Origin: JBBRHQ01 sp963720735
GTDB taxonomy: Bacteria; Actinomycetota; Thermoleophilia; Solirubrobacterales; 70-9
Direction: 5' to 3'
NCBI GenBank assembly: GCA_963720735.1
Contig: CAVRGL010000006.1
Location: 124,001 to 188,000, forward strand
Length of the DNA: 64,000 bases
Below the pieces are notes generated by a model, which saw only the letters and a list, made by a program, of their open reading frames with translations, did no database searches and had not been told where the DNA came from. The position numbers and the translations under genes were made by a program. Shown here in pieces: positions 15,214-22,409 of the stretch (position 1 is the first letter of the stretch; each line of letters opens with the position of its first letter).

Positions 15214-16570
15214 GAGCAGCGGCTACTGGCCGCGCCCCTGGACCTGCGAGGACGGCGGGGCGCGGCGCTGGGGCACGGCCGATGGGCAGGCCGGGCTGGG
15301 GATCGGGCCCGGTGAGAGCCTCGTCCTGGCCGCCGTCCGCGACGCCTTCGCCACCGACCTGCTGATCCGCCGCGAGCCGGGCGAGCTGTTTGCGCTGCGG
15401 CATGACATCCCCTTCGGCGATCCGCTGGGGAGTCCGGTCGAGGGCTGGGTCGAGAGGCTCGACCCGGATTCGCTCGCGACGGTCGCCTCCTCGCCGAGGC
15501 TGCCTGGCGGGAGGTACTGGCCGGGCGGCATCGCCGCCCACCGCAACGGCGACCTTCACATGGTCTTCGGCCGCTGGGCCCATCGCCTCAGCCCCGCCCT
15601 GGAGGTCCTGGCGTCGCACCGGCTGCCGGTCGAGCGCCCCCACAACTCGTTCGTAGTCCTCGACGGCGGGGAGCTGGTGACCAAGGACTGCGACGCCCCG
15701 CCGGGCCTCGTCCCCTCCACGCTCTCCGTGCTCGATCCCGAGACGCTTCTGCCCGTGGCGCGGCCGCTCGAGCTGCCGGAGCCCAGCATCGCCCGCCTCG
15801 CCGCCGACGGCGAGAGCGTGATCGCGGTCGGGACGGAGACGGTGCTCCGCCTGCGGCTCGACCGCGACGCCGGGCGGATCGTGATCGACGAGCGCTGGCG
15901 GCCCCGCTACGGCCCGGCGCCCGATCGCAGCTACGGCTGGGACCCGGTGATCACCGACCGCCACGTCTTCTGGATGGACAACGGCCGCAACCGCACCGAC
16001 CGCACGATGCGGGGCAGCGGCGAGGCGTCCGGCCCGGTGAGGCTGTGGTGGGCGCTGCGCGAGGATTCCTCGGCGGTCCGCTCGGTGGAGATCAGCGGGC
16101 TGCCCTACGGGACCGAGTCGAACCCCCCCGGATGGGACCCGCAGGGCGAGATCGTGGTCGCCTACGACGCCGGCAACGCTGTGCTGCGCGCCTGGCGTCT
16201 CGCCGGGGACGAGCTGGAGCCGCTCTGGCGCCGCGACTCATTCGCCCATGCCGGCCACCTGATCCTCTACCCGGACACCCGCGAGCTGGTCACCCAGGAT
16301 TGGCGTGACCAGGGCCTGCTGCGTCGCCCGGCGCTGCGCCGGGCGCTGCGCCCCGCCTTCGGTGTCCTCTCGCACTCGGCGAGGATCCGCCGGGCCTCGC
16401 TCCCGATCGGCAGCGACCAGCTGGTCGTCCTCGACCTCGACAGCGGCGCGGAGAAGGGACGCGTCGACGTCCAATCGCCGAGCCAGGCATTCCTCTTCCC
16501 GGCGCCGGGCTTCGGGCGCGACGTCTACTACCAGTCGCTGACCACGATCGCCCGGGTGGCGGTCGCCTAG
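15071..16570 (+). CDS. Beta-propeller-like protein, start codon unclear
   Basis: The convincing protein begins around 15215 (ESSGYWPRPWTCEDGGARRWG) and runs ~450 residues to 16570. Repeated blade-like segments (GGIAAHRNGDLHMVFGRW, LAADGESVIAVGTETVLRL, WDPQGEIVVAYDAG) suggest a propeller of the SMP-30/NHL/arylsulfotransferase type. No ATG, GTG or TTG in this frame follows the dehalogenase stop at 15213; the nearest in-frame start is a GTG at 15071, deep inside the dehalogenase gene and followed by non-conserved Arg/Ser-rich sequence. Possibilities: a rare start codon, a lost base, or a dehalogenase-propeller fusion split by a frameshift. The 3' end shares CTAG with the convergent kinase gene. 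Confidence 0.6.
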   Translation: MRGSSSRSRSPAPGSRCGSPAPPISFRRTAAPRSSRRCWRRSVGPAAESSGYWPRPWTCEDGGARRWGTADGQAGLGIGPGESLVLAAVRDAFATDLLIRREPGELFALRHDIPFGDPLGSPVEGWVERLDPDSLATVASSPRLPGGRYWPGGIAAHRNGDLHMVFGRWAHRLSPALEVLASHRLPVERPHNSFVVLDGGELVTKDCDAPPGLVPSTLSVLDPETLLPVARPLELPEPSIARLAADGESVIAVGTETVLRLRLDRDAGRIVIDERWRPRYGPAPDRSYGWDPVITDRHVFWMDNGRNRTDRTMRGSGEASGPVRLWWALREDSSAVRSVEISGLPYGTESNPPGWDPQGEIVVAYDAGNAVLRAWRLAGDELEPLWRRDSFAHAGHLILYPDTRELVTQDWRDQGLLRRPALRRALRPAFGVLSHSARIRRASLPIGSDQLVVLDLDSGAEKGRVDVQSPSQAFLFPAPGFGRDVYYQSLTTIARVAVA

Positions 16571-17856
16571 CCGCCGCGCCGGGGAGGTCGGCCGGCGGCG
16601 ATCCGCAGCAGCGCGGCGAGCACCTGCGCGGGGTGCTCGGGCACGGTGGCCGAGGGCGACGCGCCCGGATGGGCGTGGGCGATCCGCACCCTGAGCGCCA
16701 TGGGGCGGATCGAGAAGCGAAGGGGCGGGTCGAGCTGGACCGCCTCGCCATCGATACCGGCCGGGACCCTGGCGTCGGAGTCGACCTCGAAGGACGGCGC
16801 GGACCACTCCTCCCATGGCGTGCGCGGGAACAGGCCCCCCTTCTGCGGCCCGCTCGGGACGGTCATCACCGCAATCCCCAGCTCACCGTCGTCGATCCTC
16901 GGGCGGGTACCTGAGCCGAGGGGGCGCCCGAGCCTGTAGCGATTGTTGGAGACGAGCACGACCGCGCCCGAGTCGTGCCCCTTGCCGCCGGGAGACCTCC
17001 AGCGCAGGTCGAGACGCTCGCCGCCGGGGCCGAGCACCTCCGGCATCGTCTCGAGGATCGTGCGCAGCTTCGCCTCCCGGTAGCCGGACCGCTGCACCGC
17101 CTCCGCATAGAGGCCGAGGGAAACGTTGTTGACGAACACCTTGCCATTGACCTCGGCGAGGTCGACCCTTCGCTCGCCGCCGTCGACGAAGGCGTCGAGG
17201 GCGCCGACCACGTCGTCGCGATCGACCCCGAGGTCGAGGGCGAAGTGGTTGCGGGTCCCCGCCGGGATGCAGGCGTAGGGGAGGTCGCGCTCGGCGGCAG
17301 CAGCGGCGACCAGCGCCTGCGAGCCGTCGCCTCCGGCCATCGCCAGCCCGTCCGCGCCGCGCCCGATCGCCGCGGCGACCAGCTCCGCCAGGTCGTCCCC
17401 CTTCTTCAGCTCGACCGGCTCGATCCGACGGGCCCGGGCCTCGTCGGCGAGGTTGAACCGCTCCGCCTTGCCTCCGCCGGACTTCGGGTTGAAGAAGAGC
17501 ACCGCCCGCTGGGGCGCCGTTGCCGTGGGGAGCTCGACGTGGACGAGGAACGCTGCTCTGGCGCAGAGGATCGAGGCCACCAGCGCGGCCCCTCCCAGCG
17601 TCCCCACGAGCAGCAGGCCGTTCTTGTGGGTGATCAGCAGCGAGGCGGCCAGCAGGAGCACCGCGGCCGCCAGCCCGACCACCGGGGCCGCGCCGCGGCG
17701 GCGCACCCCGTACCATGCCGCGCCGATGGCGAGGAGCACGCAGGCGAGCGCCAAGACGCCGACCCAGAAGTGCCTGGCGAAGACCACCACCGCCAGGGCG
17801 AGCGCCGCGGCGAAGCAGAGGATCGCCGCGATCGCCGCCAGCTGCCTGATTCTCAT
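16567..17856 (-). CDS. Diacylglycerol/lipid kinase-family protein with N-terminal membrane domain
   Basis: 429 residues. Residues ~5-105 contain about four transmembrane segments. The catalytic domain follows: FFNPKSGGGKAERF, MAGGDGSQALVAAAA (GGDGS nucleotide-binding loop), IPAGTRNHFALDLG, and a C-terminal beta domain with DGEAVQLDPP. These are the hallmarks of the DAGK catalytic family (DgkB/YegS/LCB5-like), which phosphorylates diacylglycerol or related lipids with ATP at the membrane. The membrane extension is common in actinobacterial members. The gene is convergent with the propeller gene; their stop codons overlap in the sequence CTAG. Confidence 0.88.
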   Translation of the reverse strand: MRIRQLAAIAAILCFAAALALAVVVFARHFWVGVLALACVLLAIGAAWYGVRRRGAAPVVGLAAAVLLLAASLLITHKNGLLLVGTLGGAALVASILCARAAFLVHVELPTATAPQRAVLFFNPKSGGGKAERFNLADEARARRIEPVELKKGDDLAELVAAAIGRGADGLAMAGGDGSQALVAAAAAERDLPYACIPAGTRNHFALDLGVDRDDVVGALDAFVDGGERRVDLAEVNGKVFVNNVSLGLYAEAVQRSGYREAKLRTILETMPEVLGPGGERLDLRWRSPGGKGHDSGAVVLVSNNRYRLGRPLGSGTRPRIDDGELGIAVMTVPSGPQKGGLFPRTPWEEWSAPSFEVDSDARVPAGIDGEAVQLDPPLRFSIRPMALRVRIAHAHPGASPSATVPEHPAQVLAALLRIAAGRPPRRGG

Positions 17857-17942
17857 CCCGGTTGCATATCAGCGTCTCGCAACCTGATGCGCCGACGTAT
17901 GCCCCTAAAGGGCGAGCCTCGATCTGCCGATCCCACTTCCAG

Positions 17943-18098
17943 GTGAACGCCCCGCTGCGTAACAGGGTCCGGTGCGTCCTTTTCGGGCACGATTGGCGGC
18001 AGGCGATCGCACCGCGAGAAGGCTTCTATGAGCGCTGCCGGCGCTGCTGGAGGTCGCGGCAGGCAGAGCCCGATCGGCGGACGGCCCGGGCCGACTAG
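17943..18098 (+). CDS. Small Cys/His protein, possible zinc ribbon
   Basis: 51 residues from a GTG at 17943. The body reads RVRCVLFGHDW ... FYERCRRCW, giving C-x4-H-x-W followed by C-x2-C, a ligand set able to bind one zinc. Similar short proteins of unknown function are frequent in actinobacteria. A longer start at 17862 would add 27 residues of poor quality. Its TAG stop overlaps the TAGGAT -10 element of the next gene. Coding status is moderately supported by the motif only. Confidence 0.45.
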   Translation: MNAPLRNRVRCVLFGHDWRQAIAPREGFYERCRRCWRSRQAEPDRRTARAD

Positions 18099-18101
18099 GA
18101 T
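18096..18101 (+). promoter_or_regulatory. -10 element of ytoQ
   Basis: TAGGAT ends seven bases before the GTG at 18109, suggesting a leaderless transcript. Confidence 0.5.
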
Positions 18102-18108
18102 CCCGCCG

Positions 18109-18570
18109 GTGAGCGGGCGGACCTGGAACGTCTATCTCTCCGGGGAGATCCACAGCGACTGGCGCCAGCAGATCGAGGACGGGCTGGAGCGGGCCGGGTT
18201 GCCGGTGACCCTCACGGCGCCGGTCACCGACCACGCTGCCTCCGATGACGCCGGCACCGGGACCCTCGGTCCGGAGGGCGAGAAGTTCTGGGCCGACCAC
18301 AAGGGGGCCGGGGTCAACGCGATCCGCACCCAGACGCTGATCTCGGCCGCGGACGTAGTCGTGGTTCGCTTCGGCGACAAGTACCGGCAGTGGAACGCCG
18401 CCTTCGACGCGGGCTATGCCGCGGCGCTCGGCAAACCGGTGATCACCCTCCACGACGGCGAGCTCGACCACGCCCTCAAGGAGGTCGACCGCTCCGCCCT
18501 GGCCGTCGCCCGGACCTCCGAACAAGTCGTCGACGTACTGCGCTACGCGATCGAGGGCAGCCTGCCCTGA
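18109..18570 (+). CDS. ytoQ: YtoQ-family protein
   Basis: 153 residues from the GTG at 18109, which directly precedes the conserved start SGRTWNVYLSGEIHSDW. Further family blocks: VTDHAASDDAG, NAIRTQTLISAADVVVVRFG and KYRQWNAAFDAGYAAALGKP, ending with HALKEVDRSALAVA. YtoQ proteins are a small family of Rossmann-like proteins related to nucleoside 2-deoxyribosyltransferases; their reaction is not established. The longer open frame upstream (from 18028) overlaps another gene and has no conservation signal. Followed by two tandem copies of the intergenic palindrome. Confidence 0.85.
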   Translation: MSGRTWNVYLSGEIHSDWRQQIEDGLERAGLPVTLTAPVTDHAASDDAGTGTLGPEGEKFWADHKGAGVNAIRTQTLISAADVVVVRFGDKYRQWNAAFDAGYAAALGKPVITLHDGELDHALKEVDRSALAVARTSEQVVDVLRYAIEGSLP

Positions 18571-18584
18571 CCCGGCGCCCCCGC

Positions 18585-18697
18585 GACGGTGGACGTGGGA
18601 CCTTTGAAGCGCCGTATAGGCATCTGAAAGGTCCCAGGCCGTGAGACGGTGGACGTGGGACCTTTGAAGCGCCGTATAGGCGCCTGAAAGGTCCCAC
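18585..18697. repeat. Palindromic intergenic repeat, copies 2 and 3 in tandem
   Basis: Two copies with a period of exactly 60 bases. The first 37 bases of each unit (from GACGGTGGACGTGGG) are identical. Copy 2 has arms ACGTGGGACCTTT (18593-18605) and AAAGGTCCCA (18627-18636); copy 3 has 18653-18665 and AAAGGTCCCAC (18687-18697). In copy 3 the centre also pairs, GCGCC-GTATA-GGCGC. Related to copy 1 at 10.2 kb. Confidence 0.9.
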
Positions 18698-18714
18698 CCC
18701 CCGGTGGTGGGGGG

Positions 18715-18750
18715 TTGACGGCGTCCGGCTCCGCTGCGAACATACGTTCG
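18715..18750 (+). promoter_or_regulatory. LexA (SOS) box at promoter and start of radical SAM gene
   Basis: CGAAC-ATAC-GTTCG (18737-18750) matches the actinobacterial/Gram-positive LexA box (CGAAC-n4-GTTCG). A -35-like TTGACG at 18715-18720 stands 17 bases before GAACAT (18738-18743), a weak -10 lying inside the box. The last G of the box is the first base of the GTG start, so the mRNA is probably leaderless. Confidence 0.85.
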
Positions 18751-19775
18751 TGCGATGGAAGGACCAGGAAGTCGAGCACGAGGACGAGGGCCGGCTCCCT
18801 GGGGTCGGTGACGGTGGCGTGGTCCGGACCTTCGACGCCCCGGAGGCGATGGGGGTCAACTTCCACGAGGTACGGGCGCGCTCGATCCTCAACCACGTCC
18901 CCGGGTCCAGCTTCGGTTTCAACTGGACGATCAACGCGTTCAGAGGATGCACTCATTCCTGCGTTTTTTGCTTCGCTCGCCGCACCCACCCGTACCTGGG
19001 GTTCGATGCGGGGAGGGACTTCGAGCGCGAGATCGTCGTCAAGGTCAACGCCCCAGAGGTACTGCGGGCAGAGCTGGCGCGTCCGTCCTGGGGGCGGGAT
19101 CTGGTCGCGATCGGGACGAACACCGACCCCTACCAGTGGGCCGAAAGCCGTTACCGGTTCATGCCGGAGATCCTCGCAGCGCTGGAGCGGCACTCGACCC
19201 CGGTCTCGGTCCTGACCAAGTCCTCCCTGGTGATGCGCGACGTCGAGATCTTCGAGCGGATCGCGAAGAAGCTCGAGATCTCGGTCAACCTCTCCGTTCC
19301 CACCCTCGACGAGCGGGCCTGGCGGGCGACCGAGCCGCACACGCCCCATCCGCGCAAGCGGCTCGAGGCGGTGGCCGAGCTGCGCCGTCGCGGGATCCCC
19401 TCCGGCGTCCTGGTGGCGCCGCTGATGCCGGGGATCAACGACGCTCCGGAGCAGGTGGAGCCGATCGTCGAGCTCGCCCGGGAAGCCGGAGCGACCTTCC
19501 TCGGCGGAGTCGCCCTTCACCTGCGCGGCGAGGTCCGCGACGTCTTCTTCGGCTGGCTGGAGCAGAAACGGCCCGATCTGCTGCCCCGCTACCGCCGCCT
19601 CTATCCGCAGGGACGGGCGCAGATGTCTGCGCCGGAGCGCCGCCAGGCCACCCGCGCGGTCAGGGGCTGGGGCCGATCCGGGGGCCGCGGGCGCCCCGCG
19701 CCCCGCTTCGGCCGCGAGGCGCCACAGTTCGGCACTGGAAAGAGGCCGAAATTCGACCAAACCTCGCTTTTCTAG
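18750..19775 (+). CDS. Rv2578c-type radical SAM protein, SOS-regulated
   Basis: 341 residues from the GTG at 18750; both ends match the mycobacterial Rv2578c family (MRW start, Q-x-(S/T)LF end). CTHSCVFCFARRTH carries the C-x3-C-x2-C cluster ligands; GTNTDPYQ, LTKSSLVMRD and MVAP-like PLMPGIND are further family blocks. It is related to spore photoproduct lyase-like enzymes, and the mycobacterial gene is known to belong to the LexA regulon. The C-terminal ~50 residues are Arg/Gly-rich, possibly nucleic-acid binding. Likely role: DNA-damage-induced radical chemistry, perhaps lesion repair (inference). Confidence 0.88.
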   Translation: MRWKDQEVEHEDEGRLPGVGDGGVVRTFDAPEAMGVNFHEVRARSILNHVPGSSFGFNWTINAFRGCTHSCVFCFARRTHPYLGFDAGRDFEREIVVKVNAPEVLRAELARPSWGRDLVAIGTNTDPYQWAESRYRFMPEILAALERHSTPVSVLTKSSLVMRDVEIFERIAKKLEISVNLSVPTLDERAWRATEPHTPHPRKRLEAVAELRRRGIPSGVLVAPLMPGINDAPEQVEPIVELAREAGATFLGGVALHLRGEVRDVFFGWLEQKRPDLLPRYRRLYPQGRAQMSAPERRQATRAVRGWGRSGGRGRPAPRFGREAPQFGTGKRPKFDQTSLF

Positions 19776-19786
19776 AGCCGGGCAAC

Positions 19787-19792
19787 TAGGGT
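19787..19792 (+). promoter_or_regulatory. -10 element of NTF2-like gene
   Basis: TAGGGT ends six bases before the GTG at 19799. It lies within 25 bases of the radical SAM stop, so the NTF2-like gene may have its own promoter. Confidence 0.4.
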
Positions 19793-19798
19793 CATGGC

Positions 19799-20314
19799 GT
19801 GTCCGAGGAGAACCGCAGGCTGATCGAGCGCTTCTATGCGGCGTTTGACCGTTGCGACGGCGCGGAGATGAGCTCGCTCTACGCCGACGCCGCCCACTTC
19901 CGCGACCCCGCCTTCGGCGATCTCAACGGGCCCCAGGTGGGGGCGATGTGGCGAATGCTGACCTCGAGGGCGACCGACCTTGAGATCGAGCTGGCGAGCC
20001 ACGACGCCTCCGAGACCACCGGGTCGGCCAACTGGATCGCCCGCTACACCTTCGGCGCCACCGGCCGCCACGTGGTCAACGACGTCAGAGCCACGTTCCG
20101 CTTCTCGAACGGGCTGATCGCCGACCACGTCGACGAGTTCGACTTCCGTCGCTGGGCGCGCCATGCGCTGGGCATCCAGGGGGTGCTGGTTGCGCTCGTG
20201 CCTCCGCTGCGGGCGAAGGTCCGCTCCCGGGCCCGCGCCCAGCTCGAGGAGTTCATGGCCTCCGAGCCCGGAATCAACGCCGCCTCCTCTGCTCCGCGAG
20301 AGCCCGCCTCCTAA
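19799..20314 (+). CDS. NTF2-like/SnoaL-like protein
   Basis: 171 residues. The first ~120 follow the NTF2-like cone fold: NRRLIERFYAAFDRCDGAEM, LYADAAHFRDPAFGD, ARYTFGATGRHVVNDVRATF and DHVDEFDFRRWARHALG. Proteins of this fold act as small-molecule isomerases, hydrolases or ligand binders; no catalytic pair is evident enough to assign one. The ~45-residue C-terminal tail is basic and Ala-rich. Start GTG at 19799. It is convergent with the ligase gene, with a terminator-like hairpin spanning its stop codon. Confidence 0.82.
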   Translation: MSEENRRLIERFYAAFDRCDGAEMSSLYADAAHFRDPAFGDLNGPQVGAMWRMLTSRATDLEIELASHDASETTGSANWIARYTFGATGRHVVNDVRATFRFSNGLIADHVDEFDFRRWARHALGIQGVLVALVPPLRAKVRSRARAQLEEFMASEPGINAASSAPREPAS

Positions 20315-20349
20315 TCACCGGCAATCTGCGGGCTCTCGCTCCGCGTCCG
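20296..20349. terminator. Terminator-like inverted repeat between convergent genes
   Basis: GCGAGAGCCCGC (20296-20307) and GCGGGCTCTCGC (20338-20349) form a perfect 12-bp stem with a 30-base loop that contains the TAA of the NTF2-like gene. It can fold on either transcript, so it may serve both convergent genes. No U-tract follows. Confidence 0.55.
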
Positions 20350-20361
20350 GGGGCGGCTTTG

Positions 20362-21309
20362 CTATTCCCCTTCGTCGAGGTCGGAGAATTGGCATTCGCG
20401 GGGCTCCTTGTCGTCGCGGAAGCGGACGAAGCGGGCGCCGTGGCGGATGCGGCCGGCGCTGGCATGGTCATAGCCGACCTCGATAACCAGCTCCGGGCGC
20501 AGCGCGACCCACTCGAGGTCGCGCCCGCCGGTCCAGCGGCTGGGCTCGGCGGTGCCCCGCGCTCCCGTCTCCAGCGGCGCCAGCATCGAGCGGAGATCGC
20601 GCTTGGCCTTCGCGGTGAACCCCGAGATGTGCCCGACCGGTCGCAGCTTCTCTCCCTCGTAGAGGCCGAGGATCAGCGAACCCACGGTCCCCTCCTCCTT
20701 GCCGGGCCGCCAGCCGAGCACGACGCAGTCGATCGTGCGCTCGCGCTTCACCTTCGCCATCCCCTTGCGCTTGCCCGGAATGTAGGGAGCGTCGAGCTGC
20801 TTAGCCATCACCCCCTCGCCGCGTAGCAGCCACCGCTCCGCCTTCTCCGGGTCCGAGGTCAGATCGGTCAGCTCGAGGCCGGCGGCCTCGAGGCGGCCGA
20901 GCCGCTCCCGGCGCTCCGAGAGCGGCCTCTCCAGCAGCACCTCGTCGCCTTCGGCCAGTAGGTCGAAGGCGATGAAGCTGGCGGGGATCTCCTTCGATAG
21001 CAGCCCGATCCTCGAGTCAGCCGGGTGGATGCGGCTCTGCAGCGCGTCGAAAACCGGCTCACCGTGCTCGTCGCGGATCACCAGCTCGCCGTCAACCACG
21101 TAGCGGCCCTCGGGAAAGCTCAGCTCAGGGAAGTAGCGTGCCAGCGCCTTGCCCCCGCGCGACTGTATGTAGGCCTCGTCGCCGTCTGCGAAGACGATCG
21201 CGCGGAAGCCGTCGAGCTTCGGCTCGTATGCCCACTCCGCCCCCAGCGGCATCTGCTTGCGGGTCAGGGCGAGCTGCGGCTTCAGCGGCGGCTTCAGCGG
21301 CAGGGTCAT
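20362..21309 (-). CDS. ligC: ATP-dependent DNA ligase (LigC/LigD ligase-domain type)
   Basis: 315 residues from the ATG at 21309. Motif I is YEPKLDGFR, giving the lysine that becomes adenylated; FAYDLL-like FIAFDLLAEGDEV (motif III), GVMAKQLDAPY (motif IV) and VKRERTIDCVVLGW (motif V) follow, then an OB-fold domain (VGHISGFTAKAKR, RPELVIEVGYDH). This is the complete core of an NHEJ-type ligase. Its start overlaps the stop of the upstream phosphoesterase gene by four bases (ATGA), so the two proteins are made together and may form a complex. No Ku gene is in the window. Confidence 0.92.
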   Translation of the reverse strand: MTLPLKPPLKPQLALTRKQMPLGAEWAYEPKLDGFRAIVFADGDEAYIQSRGGKALARYFPELSFPEGRYVVDGELVIRDEHGEPVFDALQSRIHPADSRIGLLSKEIPASFIAFDLLAEGDEVLLERPLSERRERLGRLEAAGLELTDLTSDPEKAERWLLRGEGVMAKQLDAPYIPGKRKGMAKVKRERTIDCVVLGWRPGKEEGTVGSLILGLYEGEKLRPVGHISGFTAKAKRDLRSMLAPLETGARGTAEPSRWTGGRDLEWVALRPELVIEVGYDHASAGRIRHGARFVRFRDDKEPRECQFSDLDEGE

Positions 21310-22382
21310 GCCTCCACCTTGATCCAATCCGGGCTGCGGTGACCGGCTCGGTAGGGGCTCCGCAGGCGCTTGGCGACGATCCCGGCGAGGCCCCGGGCGC
21401 GAGCCGCGTCGAGCAGCGCCGCGCCGTCGCCTCGGTGAAACGCGGGGGTCTGCCAGGCGGCCCCGGCGAGCTCGAGCTCCTCCAGGGCCGAGCGCCGGGC
21501 CTCGTAGGTCTCGGCGGTCAGGTCGCGCCCGTCGCGGAACAGCAGGTCGAAGAGCATGATCGTCGCCGGTGAGGAGCGCGACAGTCTCTTCGCCACCGAT
21601 TCCGAGCCGGCGCGCTTGCGGGCCCGCAGGCGCTCGGCGTCCGGCACACCGTTCTCGTCGAGGGCGACGACCTCGCCGTCGAGCAGCGCCTCGACCGATC
21701 CAAGCGCCCGAGCGATCCGCCGCAGCTCGGGGAAGACGGTCACCGTCTCGGCCTCGAGCCCCCGGCTGCGGGAGCGAAGGATGTGCCCCGGCTCGCACCA
21801 GATCAGGGTCCGCAACCCGCTCCAGGCGATCTCGAAGCCCCAGCCCCCGGAATCGTCCGGCAGCTCCCCGCGGTGGTAGAGCATCGGCTTCGCCTCGTCG
21901 GGAAGCGGCCGGCGCTCGGGGTCCTCCGGGGGGTCGATCCGGTGGATCATCCAGTTCTTCCCCCGGGTCTGGAAGAGCGCGTAGCGTCCCCGCATCCGCT
22001 CGCCGTCGAACTCGGCGATCACCTCGTCGTCGCGGAGCTTCTCAGCCGAGTAGGTGCCGGTGTCCCAGATCGACATCGTGCCCGCGCCGTACTCCCCCTC
22101 CGGGATCTCCCCCTCGAAGTCGAGGTAGGACAGGGGATGGTCCTCGGTGCGGACCGCCAGCCGGTTGGAGGCACGGTCAGGCAGCTGGGGGACGCCGCGC
22201 GGCAGGGCCCAGGAGAGCGCCACGCCCCGGTGTTCGAGCCGCAGGTCCCAGTGGAGGTTGGTCGCATCGTGCTGCTGGACCACGAAACGCCCTTCACCGC
22301 GATGCCCGGTCTCGCTCCCGTCCGGCTCGGGGGTGCGGTCGAAGTCGCGCTTGCGCCGGTATTCGCTCAGCCGCTCGGCCAT
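21306..22382 (-). CDS. LigD 3'-phosphoesterase fused to a ligase-like domain lacking the catalytic lysine
   Basis: 358 residues. Residues ~30-160 are the LigD phosphoesterase (PE) domain: FVVQQHDATNLHWDLRLEH with H38, H44 and D46, and H82 in RTEDHPLSY, the Mn-binding set that trims 3' phosphates and ribonucleotides. Residues ~175-358 follow the ligase adenylation fold (LLDGEVVALDENG, IMLFDLLFRDG, GIVAKRLRSPYRAG, WIKV) but motif I reads FEIAWSGLR: the adenylated Lys and the Asp of K-x-D-G are absent. The second half should therefore not join DNA and may bind nicked ends or partner with the active ligase coupled downstream. Confidence 0.88.
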   Translation of the reverse strand: MAERLSEYRRKRDFDRTPEPDGSETGHRGEGRFVVQQHDATNLHWDLRLEHRGVALSWALPRGVPQLPDRASNRLAVRTEDHPLSYLDFEGEIPEGEYGAGTMSIWDTGTYSAEKLRDDEVIAEFDGERMRGRYALFQTRGKNWMIHRIDPPEDPERRPLPDEAKPMLYHRGELPDDSGGWGFEIAWSGLRTLIWCEPGHILRSRSRGLEAETVTVFPELRRIARALGSVEALLDGEVVALDENGVPDAERLRARKRAGSESVAKRLSRSSPATIMLFDLLFRDGRDLTAETYEARRSALEELELAGAAWQTPAFHRGDGAALLDAARARGLAGIVAKRLRSPYRAGHRSPDWIKVEA

Positions 22383-22409
22383 CTCAGCGACGCCGCAGCT
22401 CGAGCACGC

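Noticed and set aside
18585..18697. Tandem repeat as a minimal CRISPR array
   Set aside because: Only two units, the repeats are palindromic over their full length, spacers are not of constant unique sequence, and no cas gene is near.
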